From Palsa-465 sp963800475 (GTDB taxonomy: Bacteria > Actinomycetota > Thermoleophilia > Solirubrobacterales > Solirubrobacteraceae): 64,000 bases of DNA. Where the stretch lies: positions 1 through 64,000 of the forward strand of contig CAWDAZ010000004.1 of NCBI GenBank assembly GCA_963800475.1, written 5' to 3'. This document shows, piece by piece, positions 36,205 through 44,674 of the stretch. Under the pieces are notes generated by a model. It was given only the letters and a program-made list of their open reading frames with translations, was not told the origin of the DNA and searched no databases. The translations under genes and the position numbers were made by a program. Within the stretch, counting starts at the first letter, position 1; each line of letters begins with the position of its first letter.

Positions 36205-38175
36205 ATGCTCGGCTCAGTACGCTCGAGAGGAACGCGCCGTGCACAGCTCGGCGCCGGGGTCCTAATGGTCGCGACGCTGGTGCTGTTCTGGCATTCGAGC
36301 GTGCCTGCGAGCGCGGCCACCGGTCCTGACCTGGCGCTGGGCCGTCCGGCGGTGGCGTCGTCGGTGCAGTCGTCGAGCTATCCGGCCAGTGCCGCCGTCG
36401 ACGGGAGCCTGTCCACGCGGTGGTCGAGCGCGTCTAGCGATCCGCAGTGGATCTACGTCGACCTGGGATCCACCTACAACGTCACCCAGGTGGTGCTCAA
36501 CTGGGAGACGGCGTATGGCAAGGCGTACCGGATCCAGGTCTCAAACGATGCTGTGAATTGGACGACGATCTACAGCACGACCACCGGCACGGGCGGCGTG
36601 AACACCCTGACGGGGCTGTCTGGCACCGGACGCTACGTGCGGATGTACGGCACCGTGCGGGGAACCCAGTGGGGTTACTCGCTGTGGGAGTTCTCGGTCT
36701 ACGGCACGCCGGTCGCCTCGACGACGTCGAGCAGCGGCACGTCGACGACGTCGAGCAACCTGGCGCTGGGCCGTCCGGCGGTGGCGTCCTCGGTGCAGTC
36801 GTCGAGCTATCCGGCGAGTGCCGCCGTCGACGGGAGCCTGTCGACGCGGTGGTCGAGCGCGTTCAGTGATCCGCAGTGGATCTATGTCGACCTGGGATCC
36901 ACCTACAACGTCACCCAGGTGGTGCTCAACTGGGAGACGGCTTATGGCAAGGCGTACCAGATCCAGGTCTCGAACGATGCTGTGAATTGGACGACGATCT
37001 ACAGCACGACCACCGGCACGGGCGGCGTGAACACCCTGACGGGGCTGTCTGGCACCGGACGCTACGTGCGGATGTACGGGACGGCGCGGGGAACCAGCTG
37101 GGGCTACTCGCTGTGGGAGTTCTCGGTCTACGGAACGCCGGTGGCGAGCTCCAGCAGTGGGACGAGCACGACCAGCGGGACCACCACGACCGGCGGGACC
37201 ACCACCACGTCCGGGTCGGCTTCTCCGGTGTTGTGGGGGGCTGAGATTGGTTCGCAGTTCACTGGTTCGCAGGCGCCGTGGAGTTGGCCTGCGGTGACCG
37301 ATTTTCAGAACGTGGATTCGGGTGGTAAGCAGTTGGGCGTGTTGGGGTGGTATTCGCGGTTTTACGCGCCGACGGATTGCGGCGGGGCGTGCACGTTTTC
37401 CTCGTCGTTGTTTGACGGGGTGCGTAATGCGGGCGCGATTCCGTTTTTGTCGTTGGGCAGCGATAGCTCTTCGGGTGGCAGTGGCTATGCCGATGCGCAG
37501 ATCGCGGCCGGGTCCCAGGACGCGTATGTCACCCAGTTTGCGCAGGCGGCGAAGGCGTGGGGGCATCCGTTCCTGCTGCGCTTCGATTGGGAGATGAACG
37601 GCAACTGGATGCCGTGGGGCGTAGGCGCGAACGGCAACACGGCGGCGAGCTACGTCGCGATGTGGCGCCACGTGCACGACATCTTCACCAGCGTCGGGGC
37701 GACGAACGTGAGCTGGGTGTGGTGCCCGAACATCGACAATTCGAATCAGTTCGCGTCGATGGCGAGCCTGTACCCGGGCGACGCGTACGTCGATTGGACG
37801 TGTCTGGATGGCTACAACGGCGACGTGCCGTGGACCAGCTTCCATGACCTGTTCTCGTCCGGTTACAACAACATCACCGGCACGATCGCGCCGTCCAAGC
37901 CGATGATCATCGGCGAGACCGGCTCGACCGAGTCGGGCGGCTCGAAGGCGCAGTGGATCACCAACATGCTCAGCGACCTCCCGGTCAGCTTCCCCAAGAT
38001 CCGCGGGCTGGTCTGGTATGACGAGAACGTCTCCGGTCCCGGCGGCCACAGCGACTGGCCGATCGAGAGCTCCAGCAGCTCCGAGGCCGCGTTCGCGAGC
38101 GGCATCAAGAGCTCGACCTACACCACCAACAGCTACGCCAACCTCAACACCAGCCCCATCCCGCCCCCGGCATAG
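36205..38175 (+). CDS. Secreted GH26-like hydrolase with two discoidin (F5/8C) domains
   Basis: The protein has 656 residues from ATG 36205, which follows GGAGAAGGCAGG. A signal segment (LGAGVLMVATLVLFWHSSVPASA) is followed by two tandem F5/8 type C domains (about 43-175 and 186-318). Each has NLALGRPAVASSVQS or the equivalent DLALGRP, AVDGSLSTRWSS, DPQWIYVDLGS and YVRMYGT, with the usual carbohydrate- or surface-binding fold. A Ser/Thr/Gly linker leads to the GH26-like domain with FDWEMNGNWMPW and MIIGETGSTESGG. The binding domains should hold the enzyme on the glycan. The catalytic block is a near copy of 34985-35944. Confidence 0.88.
   Translation: MLGSVRSRGTRRAQLGAGVLMVATLVLFWHSSVPASAATGPDLALGRPAVASSVQSSSYPASAAVDGSLSTRWSSASSDPQWIYVDLGSTYNVTQVVLNWETAYGKAYRIQVSNDAVNWTTIYSTTTGTGGVNTLTGLSGTGRYVRMYGTVRGTQWGYSLWEFSVYGTPVASTTSSSGTSTTSSNLALGRPAVASSVQSSSYPASAAVDGSLSTRWSSAFSDPQWIYVDLGSTYNVTQVVLNWETAYGKAYQIQVSNDAVNWTTIYSTTTGTGGVNTLTGLSGTGRYVRMYGTARGTSWGYSLWEFSVYGTPVASSSSGTSTTSGTTTTGGTTTTSGSASPVLWGAEIGSQFTGSQAPWSWPAVTDFQNVDSGGKQLGVLGWYSRFYAPTDCGGACTFSSSLFDGVRNAGAIPFLSLGSDSSSGGSGYADAQIAAGSQDAYVTQFAQAAKAWGHPFLLRFDWEMNGNWMPWGVGANGNTAASYVAMWRHVHDIFTSVGATNVSWVWCPNIDNSNQFASMASLYPGDAYVDWTCLDGYNGDVPWTSFHDLFSSGYNNITGTIAPSKPMIIGETGSTESGGSKAQWITNMLSDLPVSFPKIRGLVWYDENVSGPGGHSDWPIESSSSSEAAFASGIKSSTYTTNSYANLNTSPIPPPA
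36331..37148. repeat. Tandem discoidin-domain repeat (429-bp period)
   Basis: Copies begin at 36331 and 36760 and are nearly identical at the nucleotide level over about 380 bp. The spacing of 143 codons keeps the frame. Confidence 0.85.
37216..38175. repeat. 960-bp duplicated GH26 catalytic block, copy 2
   Basis: Partner of 34985-35944. The upstream junction lies at the end of a Ser/Thr/Gly linker and the downstream one at the stop codon. Confidence 0.9.
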
Positions 38176-38227
38176 AGTCCGCTGAAGCCGTAGCGGTGTG
38201 GTCGCTGCTAGCGTCGGCCGCGCGAGA

Positions 38228-38974
38228 ATGATCACTAAACGCGCTAAGACTTGTGATGGGCTCGCCGGGAGCGGGCTGCGCCAGTCTCGAGCAGAGTGGG
38301 CCGCTCGCAACCGCACCCTGGCCGAGAACATGAGCGAGCTGATCACCCGCTTCGCGCCGCTCGGCGCCGAGACCGCGATCGACGTTGGTTGCCAGGGCGG
38401 CGACATCACGGACGCCGTCGCCGAGCGCACGTCGCTCGATTGGGTCGGGGTGGACCCGTCGCTCGAGCTCCCGACCTCCTCTCCGAGGGGGCATCGACTG
38501 CTCCCGGGCAGTGCCGACTCGCTGGCGTTTCCCGAGCAGTCGTTCGGCGTGGTGCTGTTGGCGAACGTCTACGAACATGTCCTTCCCGACCGTCGGCGGG
38601 CCAGCCTGGAGGAACTCTCTCGCGTCTTGGTACCGAGCGGGGTGGTAGTCGGGCAACTGCCCAACCCGTACTTCCCGATCGAGTCGCACAGCCGTCTGCC
38701 GTTCATGGGCTGGCTACCGACGCGGCTTCAGCATGCGTACTGGCGGCTGGCCCCCGTTCCGTGGGAGCACGACTTTTTCGTCGTGACCGTCAGCGAGCTG
38801 TTGGCGCTCGCCACGGCCGTCGGCTTCGAGCCCGTGCTTGTCCGCAATTTCAACTACCCACTGGACGTGATCCCCTCGTCGGTCCGCTGGCTGGCGCGGA
38901 TGCTCAGGGCACCGATGCGCCGGATGCCGTGGGCATGGCAGTTCGTCCTCCGGAAGCCGGCGGAGGAGCGCTAG
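38228..38974 (+). CDS. Class I SAM-dependent methyltransferase
   Basis: The protein has 248 residues from ATG 38228; GTG 38198 in the same frame is possible. SAM-binding motifs are AIDVGCQGGDITDAVAE (motif I), WVGVDPSLELP, GSADSLAFPEQSFGVVLLANVYEHV and LSRVLVPSGVVVGQLPNPYF. The C-terminal part (PTRLQHAYWRLAPVPWEHDFF, FNYPLDVIPSSVRWLARML) resembles methyltransferases found in surface-glycan clusters. It lies between two GH26-like genes and may modify the glycan. Substrate is unknown. Confidence 0.78.
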   Translation: MITKRAKTCDGLAGSGLRQSRAEWAARNRTLAENMSELITRFAPLGAETAIDVGCQGGDITDAVAERTSLDWVGVDPSLELPTSSPRGHRLLPGSADSLAFPEQSFGVVLLANVYEHVLPDRRRASLEELSRVLVPSGVVVGQLPNPYFPIESHSRLPFMGWLPTRLQHAYWRLAPVPWEHDFFVVTVSELLALATAVGFEPVLVRNFNYPLDVIPSSVRWLARMLRAPMRRMPWAWQFVLRKPAEER

Positions 38975-39061
38975 AACGGCGACACGATCGGGTCGATCGC
39001 CTTTTTCCAAGAGGTTGGCGCGCTAGCCTCCAGATCGGAGTTAGCACATGGGGCAGAGACG

Positions 39062-40180
39062 ATGATTCCTAGGCGGCGCGGATGGCCGGTCCTCGGCGGA
39101 TACTGGGTCGTGGCGCTCGCGGCTGCCGCGTTCGTCGCTCTGGTGGCAATTCTGTTGGCCACGCACGTCCCGGGCTCCGCAAGAAGCCCCGACGCTTCCC
39201 CGGGTGGCACCCACGTCAGCGTATCGAGACCGTTTGACCTGCGTGATCCGAGCCCGGTCTACTGGGGCGCCGCGATCCAGAATTCGCAAGGACAGGCGCC
39301 GTGGAGCACGGCCGCAACGTCCGCGTTCGAGCAGCTCGCGGGCAAGGGCGTGTCCCTGATCAGCTGGAGCTCGCAGTTCTACTCGTCCCAATACTGTGGC
39401 GGGTACTGCGCGTTCCAGTCGGCGCAATTCGACGCCGTCCGCGCCCATGGCGCGGTGCCGTTTTTCTCATGGGCCCCGAATTGGTCGAGGTCGGTCGACG
39501 TGCAGATTGCGTCCGGGGCAGAGGACAGCTATCTGATCGACTGGGCTCGCGCGGCAAAGGCTTGGGGCCATCCGTTCTTCCTGCGATTTGCCTGGGAGAT
39601 GAACGGCAATTGGTTCCCGTGGGCTGTCGAGGGGCAGGGGAACACCGCCGCTGATTTCGTCTCGATGTGGCGCCACGTCCACGACATCTTCACTCGGGCC
39701 GGGGCGACCAACGTCAGCTGGGTGTGGTGCCCCAACGTGACCGCGGCTACCACCTATCAGCGGCTGGCCGAGCTCTACCCCGGCGACAGCTACGTGGACT
39801 GGACCTGCCTCGACGGTTACAACGGCGACAACCCCTGGACCAGCTTCAGCGACCTCTACCGGCCGACCTATGAAGCGATCACCGGCACGATCGCCCCGGG
39901 CAAGCCGCTGATCATCGGCGAGCTCGGTTCGACCGAAGCCGGGGGGTCGAAGGCCGCTTGGATCACGGCGATGTTCAACAGCCTGCCGACGGTGTTCCCT
40001 CAGATCCGGGGCTTCGTCTGGTCCGAGGACAACATCGGCGGCCCGGGCGGCCACACCGACTGGCGGATCGAGACCAGCCCTGCGGCCACCGCCGCCTTCG
40101 CCCAAGGGATCAGCAGCCCGATCTACGCGGCCGACAGGTTCGGCCGCATCGATTCCAGCCCGATCCCCCCACCGCGCTGA
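39062..40180 (+). CDS. GH26-like glycoside hydrolase with N-terminal membrane anchor
   Basis: The protein has 372 residues. A single hydrophobic helix near the N-terminus (YWVVALAAAAFVALVAILLAT) acts as a signal anchor or signal peptide. The GH26-like domain has WGHPFFLRFAWEMNGNWFPW (acid/base Glu; A-W instead of D-W before it), WVWCPNVT, YVDWTCLDGYNGDNPW and KPLIIGELGSTEAGG (nucleophile Glu). It ends SSPIPPPR, like its two neighbours. It is clearly more diverged than the 34709/36205 pair and was not part of the recent duplication. Confidence 0.83.
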   Translation: MIPRRRGWPVLGGYWVVALAAAAFVALVAILLATHVPGSARSPDASPGGTHVSVSRPFDLRDPSPVYWGAAIQNSQGQAPWSTAATSAFEQLAGKGVSLISWSSQFYSSQYCGGYCAFQSAQFDAVRAHGAVPFFSWAPNWSRSVDVQIASGAEDSYLIDWARAAKAWGHPFFLRFAWEMNGNWFPWAVEGQGNTAADFVSMWRHVHDIFTRAGATNVSWVWCPNVTAATTYQRLAELYPGDSYVDWTCLDGYNGDNPWTSFSDLYRPTYEAITGTIAPGKPLIIGELGSTEAGGSKAAWITAMFNSLPTVFPQIRGFVWSEDNIGGPGGHTDWRIETSPAATAAFAQGISSPIYAADRFGRIDSSPIPPPR

Positions 40181-40186
40181 GGCCCA

Positions 40187-40192
40187 TATTCT
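40187..40192 (+). promoter_or_regulatory. Putative -10 box TATTCT for a leaderless mRNA
   Basis: TATTCT is followed by CTTCGCG (7 nt) and the GTG at 40200, with no Shine-Dalgarno. It lies just after the stop of the GH26-like gene. Confidence 0.4.
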
Positions 40193-40199
40193 CTTCGCG

Positions 40200-41012
40200 G
40201 TGCAGACACCAGAGCAGCGTCACGACTGGTATCAGATCGAGCTCGAGCTGGCTGCGCGTCTGCGCGCGGCCCCGTCACGCGACGCCCGGCGCCGCCTGTA
40301 TGGGGAGGTCTATCGTGAGCTGGCCGAGCGGGTGCCCTACCTTCCTCTGTTCACGCAGGCTCAGGACGGCCCGGCGCGCGCGGCGACGGTCGCTCCTCAG
40401 CTCCGCCTGCTTCGTCCGCTGCTGAACGAGCGGACGCGCTTTTGCGAGATCGGTGCGGGTGACGGCGCCGTGGCGCGCAGCGTCGCTCCGCTGGTGTCCT
40501 CGGCGTTGGCGTTAGACGTGACCGACGTGCTCGCACCCGCCGTGACCGTCGCCGGGACGTTCGAGTTTCGCGTGTTCGACGGCTTCGACCTCGGTGTGGC
40601 GGATGGCTCGCTGGACGTGGTGTACAGCCACGACGTCGTCGAGCACCTGCATACGGATGACATGCTCGAGCAGTCGGCGGCAGTGCACAGGGCACTACGG
40701 CCAGGCGGCGTTTACGTGTGCGTCACTCCAAACCGGCTCGATGGCCCACATGACGTCTCGCGCGGTGTCGCCAAGGTTCCGTTGGGCCTCCACTTACACG
40801 AATACACCGCCACTGAGCTGGCCGCAACTCTGCGAGCAGCTGGATTTCGCCGCGTCCGGATCGTCCTCACGGTCGCCGGTCGGCGCCTGTCACCGATGAT
40901 GCCCGCCGGGCTGATTGCGCCGCTGGAGGCGCTGCTCGCGCGGCTTCCAGACCGTCCGCGCCGCCGGCTTGCCCGCCTGCTTGCCGCGGTCAAGGTGATC
41001 GGCACCGCATAG
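40200..41012 (+). CDS. Class I SAM-dependent methyltransferase
   Basis: The 270-residue protein has an N-terminal helical part (QRHDWYQIELELAARLRAAP, YGEVYRELAERVPYLPLF). The Rossmann core follows: RFCEIGAGDGAVARSVAP (motif I), ALDVTDVLAP, LDVVYSHDVVEHLHTDDML and ALRPGGVYVCVTPNRLDGPHD kept as separate motifs. LHLHEYTATELAATLRAAGF is typical of small-molecule or sugar methyltransferases. The start GTG follows a leaderless-type -10 box. The target may be a sugar in the local glycan; this is inference. Confidence 0.8.
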   Translation: MQTPEQRHDWYQIELELAARLRAAPSRDARRRLYGEVYRELAERVPYLPLFTQAQDGPARAATVAPQLRLLRPLLNERTRFCEIGAGDGAVARSVAPLVSSALALDVTDVLAPAVTVAGTFEFRVFDGFDLGVADGSLDVVYSHDVVEHLHTDDMLEQSAAVHRALRPGGVYVCVTPNRLDGPHDVSRGVAKVPLGLHLHEYTATELAATLRAAGFRRVRIVLTVAGRRLSPMMPAGLIAPLEALLARLPDRPRRRLARLLAAVKVIGTA

Positions 41013-41027
41013 CGTCGATCTGGATCC

Positions 41028-42140
41028 TTAGCGCCGGCGGTCGTCTCCCCGGGCAATGTCTCGGTAGAGCGCGAGCAGCTGCTCGGCGCACTGATCCCAG
41101 GTGGTCAGCTGCGGCTGGTGAGTCGGCGACGGCTTGTCCAACTCCTCGAGCATCGCATCGCCGAGCACCCGCGGCGTCGAGCCGAGCGCGATCGCGCGCG
41201 CCAGGCCATCCTCGGCCAGCTCCGAAAGCCCGCCGCGATCCGCGACCAGCAACCGGCAGCCGGCCGCGGCTGCTTCGAGTCCGACCAGCGGATGGGTCTC
41301 GAAATCGCTCATCAGCACAACCAGTGCCACGCGGTTGAGCAGCGCCGCCATGCCCTCCCGGTCATCCGGCGGCACGCTCGTGAACTCCACCGTCCCCTGG
41401 AGCCCGAGCTTGCCGGTCAGCTCCCGCAGCGCAGCCTCATACGGTCCGGTGCCGACGATCAGCAGCTTCGCGTCCGGTAGTTGCTCGAGCACGCGCGGGA
41501 GCGCAGCGATCACGCGATGATGACCCTTGTAGCGCTCGAGTCGTCCGATCGATGCGAGGATCGTGCCGTCGCCGGCCTCGGTGCGCCCTGCCCCGATCGA
41601 CGGCGCGAGGTCGGTTCCGTTCGGGATCAGCACGAATCGCTCGCGCGGGAGCCGCAGAAGCATCGAGTACAGGTCGATCTCGAAGCGAGCCAGCGCCACC
41701 AGGCGCGCCGCTCGCGTGAGCAGTGGGCGCAATGCCCGCAACTGGGCGCCGCGCATGCGGCTGCGCCATCGCGAGGAGTGTCCACCTCCGTGGAACGTCA
41801 GGCAATACGGGATTCGCAGCGTCAGCGCGCGCACCATCGCCAGCGGCGGTACGAACGTGTGGTAGGACTGGACGTGGATCACGTCCCATTCCTCGCGCGC
41901 GATCGCGCTCCACATTCCGGGGGCCAGGCACCAGTCGCTCCTCGCAGGCCAGGCGCGCACCGAGCGGATCATGACTCCGTCGCGTCGCTGGTCCGCTCGC
42001 CGGCGACCGCCGGGGTCTGCGCAGAGCACCTCGACATGCGCACCCCTGGCGGCGATGCGGCTAGCGGTCTCGCTGACGTGATGCTCCACTCCCCCCAGCC
42101 CGAGCGGGTTGCGGGGGGTCACGATCAGGACGCGAAGCAC
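41028..42140 (-). CDS. GT4 family glycosyltransferase
   Basis: The 370-residue GT-B enzyme starts at GTG 42140 (LRVLIVTPRNPLGLGGVEHHV), overlapping the end of the upstream gene by 16 bases. HVQSYHTFVPPLAMVRAL and YCLTFHGGGHSSRWR lie in the acceptor domain. VLIPNGTDLAPS, LASIGRLERYKGHHRVIAAL, LLIVGTGPYEAALREL and SDFETHPLVGLEAAAAGCRLLVA (kept as E-x7-E region) form the donor domain. It is the last gene of the minus-strand operon 48586-41028. Confidence 0.85.
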   Translation of the reverse strand: MLRVLIVTPRNPLGLGGVEHHVSETASRIAARGAHVEVLCADPGGRRRADQRRDGVMIRSVRAWPARSDWCLAPGMWSAIAREEWDVIHVQSYHTFVPPLAMVRALTLRIPYCLTFHGGGHSSRWRSRMRGAQLRALRPLLTRAARLVALARFEIDLYSMLLRLPRERFVLIPNGTDLAPSIGAGRTEAGDGTILASIGRLERYKGHHRVIAALPRVLEQLPDAKLLIVGTGPYEAALRELTGKLGLQGTVEFTSVPPDDREGMAALLNRVALVVLMSDFETHPLVGLEAAAAGCRLLVADRGGLSELAEDGLARAIALGSTPRVLGDAMLEELDKPSPTHQPQLTTWDQCAEQLLALYRDIARGDDRRR

Positions 42141-43378
42141 GTGCCCTGCGATGGGAACCGCTCGCCGCGTGCCGCCTCTTCGTAGACGGCCTGCAGCCGT
42201 GCTCCCCATGCCTCGGGGCTGTGCTGCTGCTCTGCGAACCGCCGCGCCCGGCGACCAAGCTCGTGTCGTCGCGAGGCGTCTCCAAGCAGCTCCGCCGTCG
42301 CCGCTGCGATCCCCTCGGCGTCGTCACAGACGATCAGCGGCGGCTCGTCGCCAGCCGCCGTGAAGCCTTCTGCGCCGCGGCTCGTCGTGACCACCGTCTT
42401 GCCGCTCGCGAGCGCCTGGAGCACCTTCATCCGCATCCCACCCCCGATCCTGACCGGAGCCAGCACCACCGAGGCCGTCTCCAGATAAGGGGTCACGCTC
42501 GGGGCGTCGGCGACCAGCTCCACGTACTCGCCGGCGAGCGCCCGGAGCTTGCCCGGCGAGCTCCCGACGATCCGCAGCCGTGCGCCAGGGTAGGAGGTGC
42601 GCACCAATGGCATGATCTCGCGTACGAGCCAGACGGCTGCGTCCCGGTTTGGCGCGTGCGTGAAATTGCCCGTGAACAGGACGGTGCCGGGCTGCTCCTG
42701 TGCCGGGTCGGCCACGGGAGGCATGACGATCCCGAACGGGTTGATCGTGACCCGGGAGGCGACCTCCGGCGCGAGGCGCTCGATCGCGCGGGCATCTCGC
42801 TCGCTGAACACCTGTATGCGGCCGTAAAGCTGCCAGACGCGGCGCTGAAACGACTCCCAGCGTCGCCAGTCGAGCTCGTGGAAGGCCCATGCTGGCCACT
42901 GCGCCGCGGCGCCCGGATGCCAGTCCACGGCGCGCGGCAGCCGAACCTCGTGCTCGGTGAGCAGGGAGGGAACCCCGGATGGCAGTCGGACGCTCGCCAT
43001 CGAGCTGTCCTCGACGACCACCAAATCGAACGAGCGCGAGGCCGACAGCTGGTCGAGCATCTGCTGAACCCCGGGCGTTCCCAGCCACACCGCTCGCCAC
43101 GGTCGTCCCCCGCCCAACCAGTCCGAGGCAAGCTGCCAGCGCCGCCGCCAGCGAGCCCTGGCGGCAGCCGGTTGGCGCCGGTCCACGAAGTGCGCGTCGA
43201 TCCCAGTCCCAAGCACAGCTTGCGCGGCGGCTGCCTCTCCTGGCTCGTCGCCAACGCCGACCACGAGCGTGAGGTCATTGCGCGCTGCCAGTGCCTCCAG
43301 CTGCGCGTGCAGCACCACCGGGATGGCGCCTGCCCCATCTGCCTGGGGGAGCAGCGGTGCGACGATCAAGATCCGCAT
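42125..43378 (-). CDS. GT4-like glycosyltransferase (Glyco_trans_1_4 type)
   Basis: The protein has 417 residues. It starts MRILIVAPLLPQADGAGAIP. The acceptor domain has FDLVVVEDSSMA and LLTEHEVRLPRAVDW. The donor domain has VTINPFGIVMPP, GTVLFTGNFTHAPNRDAAVWL, LRIVGSSPGKLRAL and VRIGGGMRMKVLQALASGKTV, a variant common in exopolysaccharide clusters in which GGG-MK-LEA-A replaces the usual EG motif. The frame is intact. It belongs to the minus-strand operon with two further GT4 genes and a GT2. Confidence 0.83.
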   Translation of the reverse strand: MRILIVAPLLPQADGAGAIPVVLHAQLEALAARNDLTLVVGVGDEPGEAAAAQAVLGTGIDAHFVDRRQPAAARARWRRRWQLASDWLGGGRPWRAVWLGTPGVQQMLDQLSASRSFDLVVVEDSSMASVRLPSGVPSLLTEHEVRLPRAVDWHPGAAAQWPAWAFHELDWRRWESFQRRVWQLYGRIQVFSERDARAIERLAPEVASRVTINPFGIVMPPVADPAQEQPGTVLFTGNFTHAPNRDAAVWLVREIMPLVRTSYPGARLRIVGSSPGKLRALAGEYVELVADAPSVTPYLETASVVLAPVRIGGGMRMKVLQALASGKTVVTTSRGAEGFTAAGDEPPLIVCDDAEGIAAATAELLGDASRRHELGRRARRFAEQQHSPEAWGARLQAVYEEAARGERFPSQGTCFAS

Positions 43379-43390
43379 ACCGTTGAACGC

Positions 43391-44674
43391 CTATCGCCGG
43401 CCGCGGTCCCCGTCCGCAACGAGCTCGCTCAGCATCCGCTCGTATCTGCCCAGGACCACATCCGCCTGGTAGGCGGCCGACCTTGCGCGTCCGGCGCGAG
43501 CGATCCGCTCGCGGCGCGCCGGGTCGTCGAGCAGCGACTGCATCGCCTCGGCCAGCGCGCCGGCGTCCCCCTGCGAGACGAGCACGCCGGCTCCATCCCC
43601 GAGGACATCCGCAGTTCCGCCGGGGACTGTCCCGATCATCGGCGTTCCCGAGGCGATCGCCTCGACGGCCACGAGCCCCAGCGGCTCCGGCCACACCGAG
43701 GGCGCGACTCCCAGCAGCGCTCGATCCCAGGCCTCCATCACGGCGGAGTTGGGAACGTCGGTCAGGACGATCGCCTCCTCAGGAAAGCGATCTGGCGAAT
43801 CGGCTTCGATCGTCCCGATCAGCACGAGCGGGGGTGGATCGTGGAGTCGCCGGTACGCCTCGAACAGCACCTCGACGCCCTTGATCGGTCGCAGCGCCCC
43901 CACGAACAGGACGAACGGCTTGCGCGGAAGCTTGGCGACGATCTCCTGCGCCCGGCTCGCATCCTGCGCGGTCTCACTCCGATCGCCGTTCAGGAAGGCG
44001 GACGGCACGATGAACCTCCGCGCGCACTCGTCTCCCGTTGCCTCGGACCGCAACAGGTGGCGAGCACTCACCTGATCGACATACGTAGAGATGCTGTGAA
44101 GCCCTGCGATGCGGCGCACGAGCAACCGACGGGAGAGGCCAACCCCCACGACCGCCGCCCAGCCCTTGGGGGCGCCGTAGAAGCGCCCTGCGCACGCCAG
44201 GCATTTGCGCGGCGCCGGCCCGGTGCAGGGCCCACCCTCGTGCAGCAGGGTTCGGTTCGCGCAGAAGTACCCGTAGTCGTGGGCCGAGGCGAGTAACGGG
44301 ATGCCCGTGCCGGTCAATGCGGGCACGAGCGAGAACGACAGCCAACCGTGGGCGACCGCGACCTCGGGCTCGGCTCGCTTGATCACGCGGCGAAGGTCAA
44401 TGATCGAGATCGGGTCCGGAAACGGCGGCGCGTGGCGCTGGCGGCGGTCGCGCACCGTCCAGGAAACGGCCGTCCTGAGCTGGCGGACTCGGTGCACGGG
44501 GACGCGGTGCTGTCCGTAGCGCTCCTCGCGAGGCATGCCCCCGTGCCACATCGTCGCGACCGTCACATCGTGCCCGCGGCGCGCGAGGCCCGCGGCCAGC
44601 AGCGCCGCCCACCGGTGACCGCCGCCGATGAACGGCGGAAAGTGGTCGCTTGCCAGCATGATCCGCACGCTCAA
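43391..44674 (-). CDS. GT4 family glycosyltransferase with a Cys cluster
   Basis: The protein has 427 residues. The N-terminal domain has SDHFPPFIGGGHRWAALLAA, VAHGWLSFSLVPAL and the sequence HDYGYFCANRTLLHEGG followed by CTGP..KCLACAG. Four closely spaced cysteines occur in a subgroup of GT4 enzymes and may bind a metal. The C-terminal domain has FVLFVGALRPIKGVEVLFEA and WPEPLGLVAVEAIASGTPMIG with the E-x7-E region. The start ATG overlaps the stop of the upstream GT2 gene (44671-44674). Substrate is unknown. Confidence 0.85.
   Translation of the reverse strand: MSVRIMLASDHFPPFIGGGHRWAALLAAGLARRGHDVTVATMWHGGMPREERYGQHRVPVHRVRQLRTAVSWTVRDRRQRHAPPFPDPISIIDLRRVIKRAEPEVAVAHGWLSFSLVPALTGTGIPLLASAHDYGYFCANRTLLHEGGPCTGPAPRKCLACAGRFYGAPKGWAAVVGVGLSRRLLVRRIAGLHSISTYVDQVSARHLLRSEATGDECARRFIVPSAFLNGDRSETAQDASRAQEIVAKLPRKPFVLFVGALRPIKGVEVLFEAYRRLHDPPPLVLIGTIEADSPDRFPEEAIVLTDVPNSAVMEAWDRALLGVAPSVWPEPLGLVAVEAIASGTPMIGTVPGGTADVLGDGAGVLVSQGDAGALAEAMQSLLDDPARRERIARAGRARSAAYQADVVLGRYERMLSELVADGDRGRR

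Noticed and set aside
34673..38430. Long minus-strand open frames opposite the GH26-like genes (about 450 and 630 codons)
   Set aside because: They mirror the repeated GH26 and discoidin coding sequence on the plus strand, have Arg/Pro-rich low-complexity translations and no family motifs. High GC makes such shadows common.
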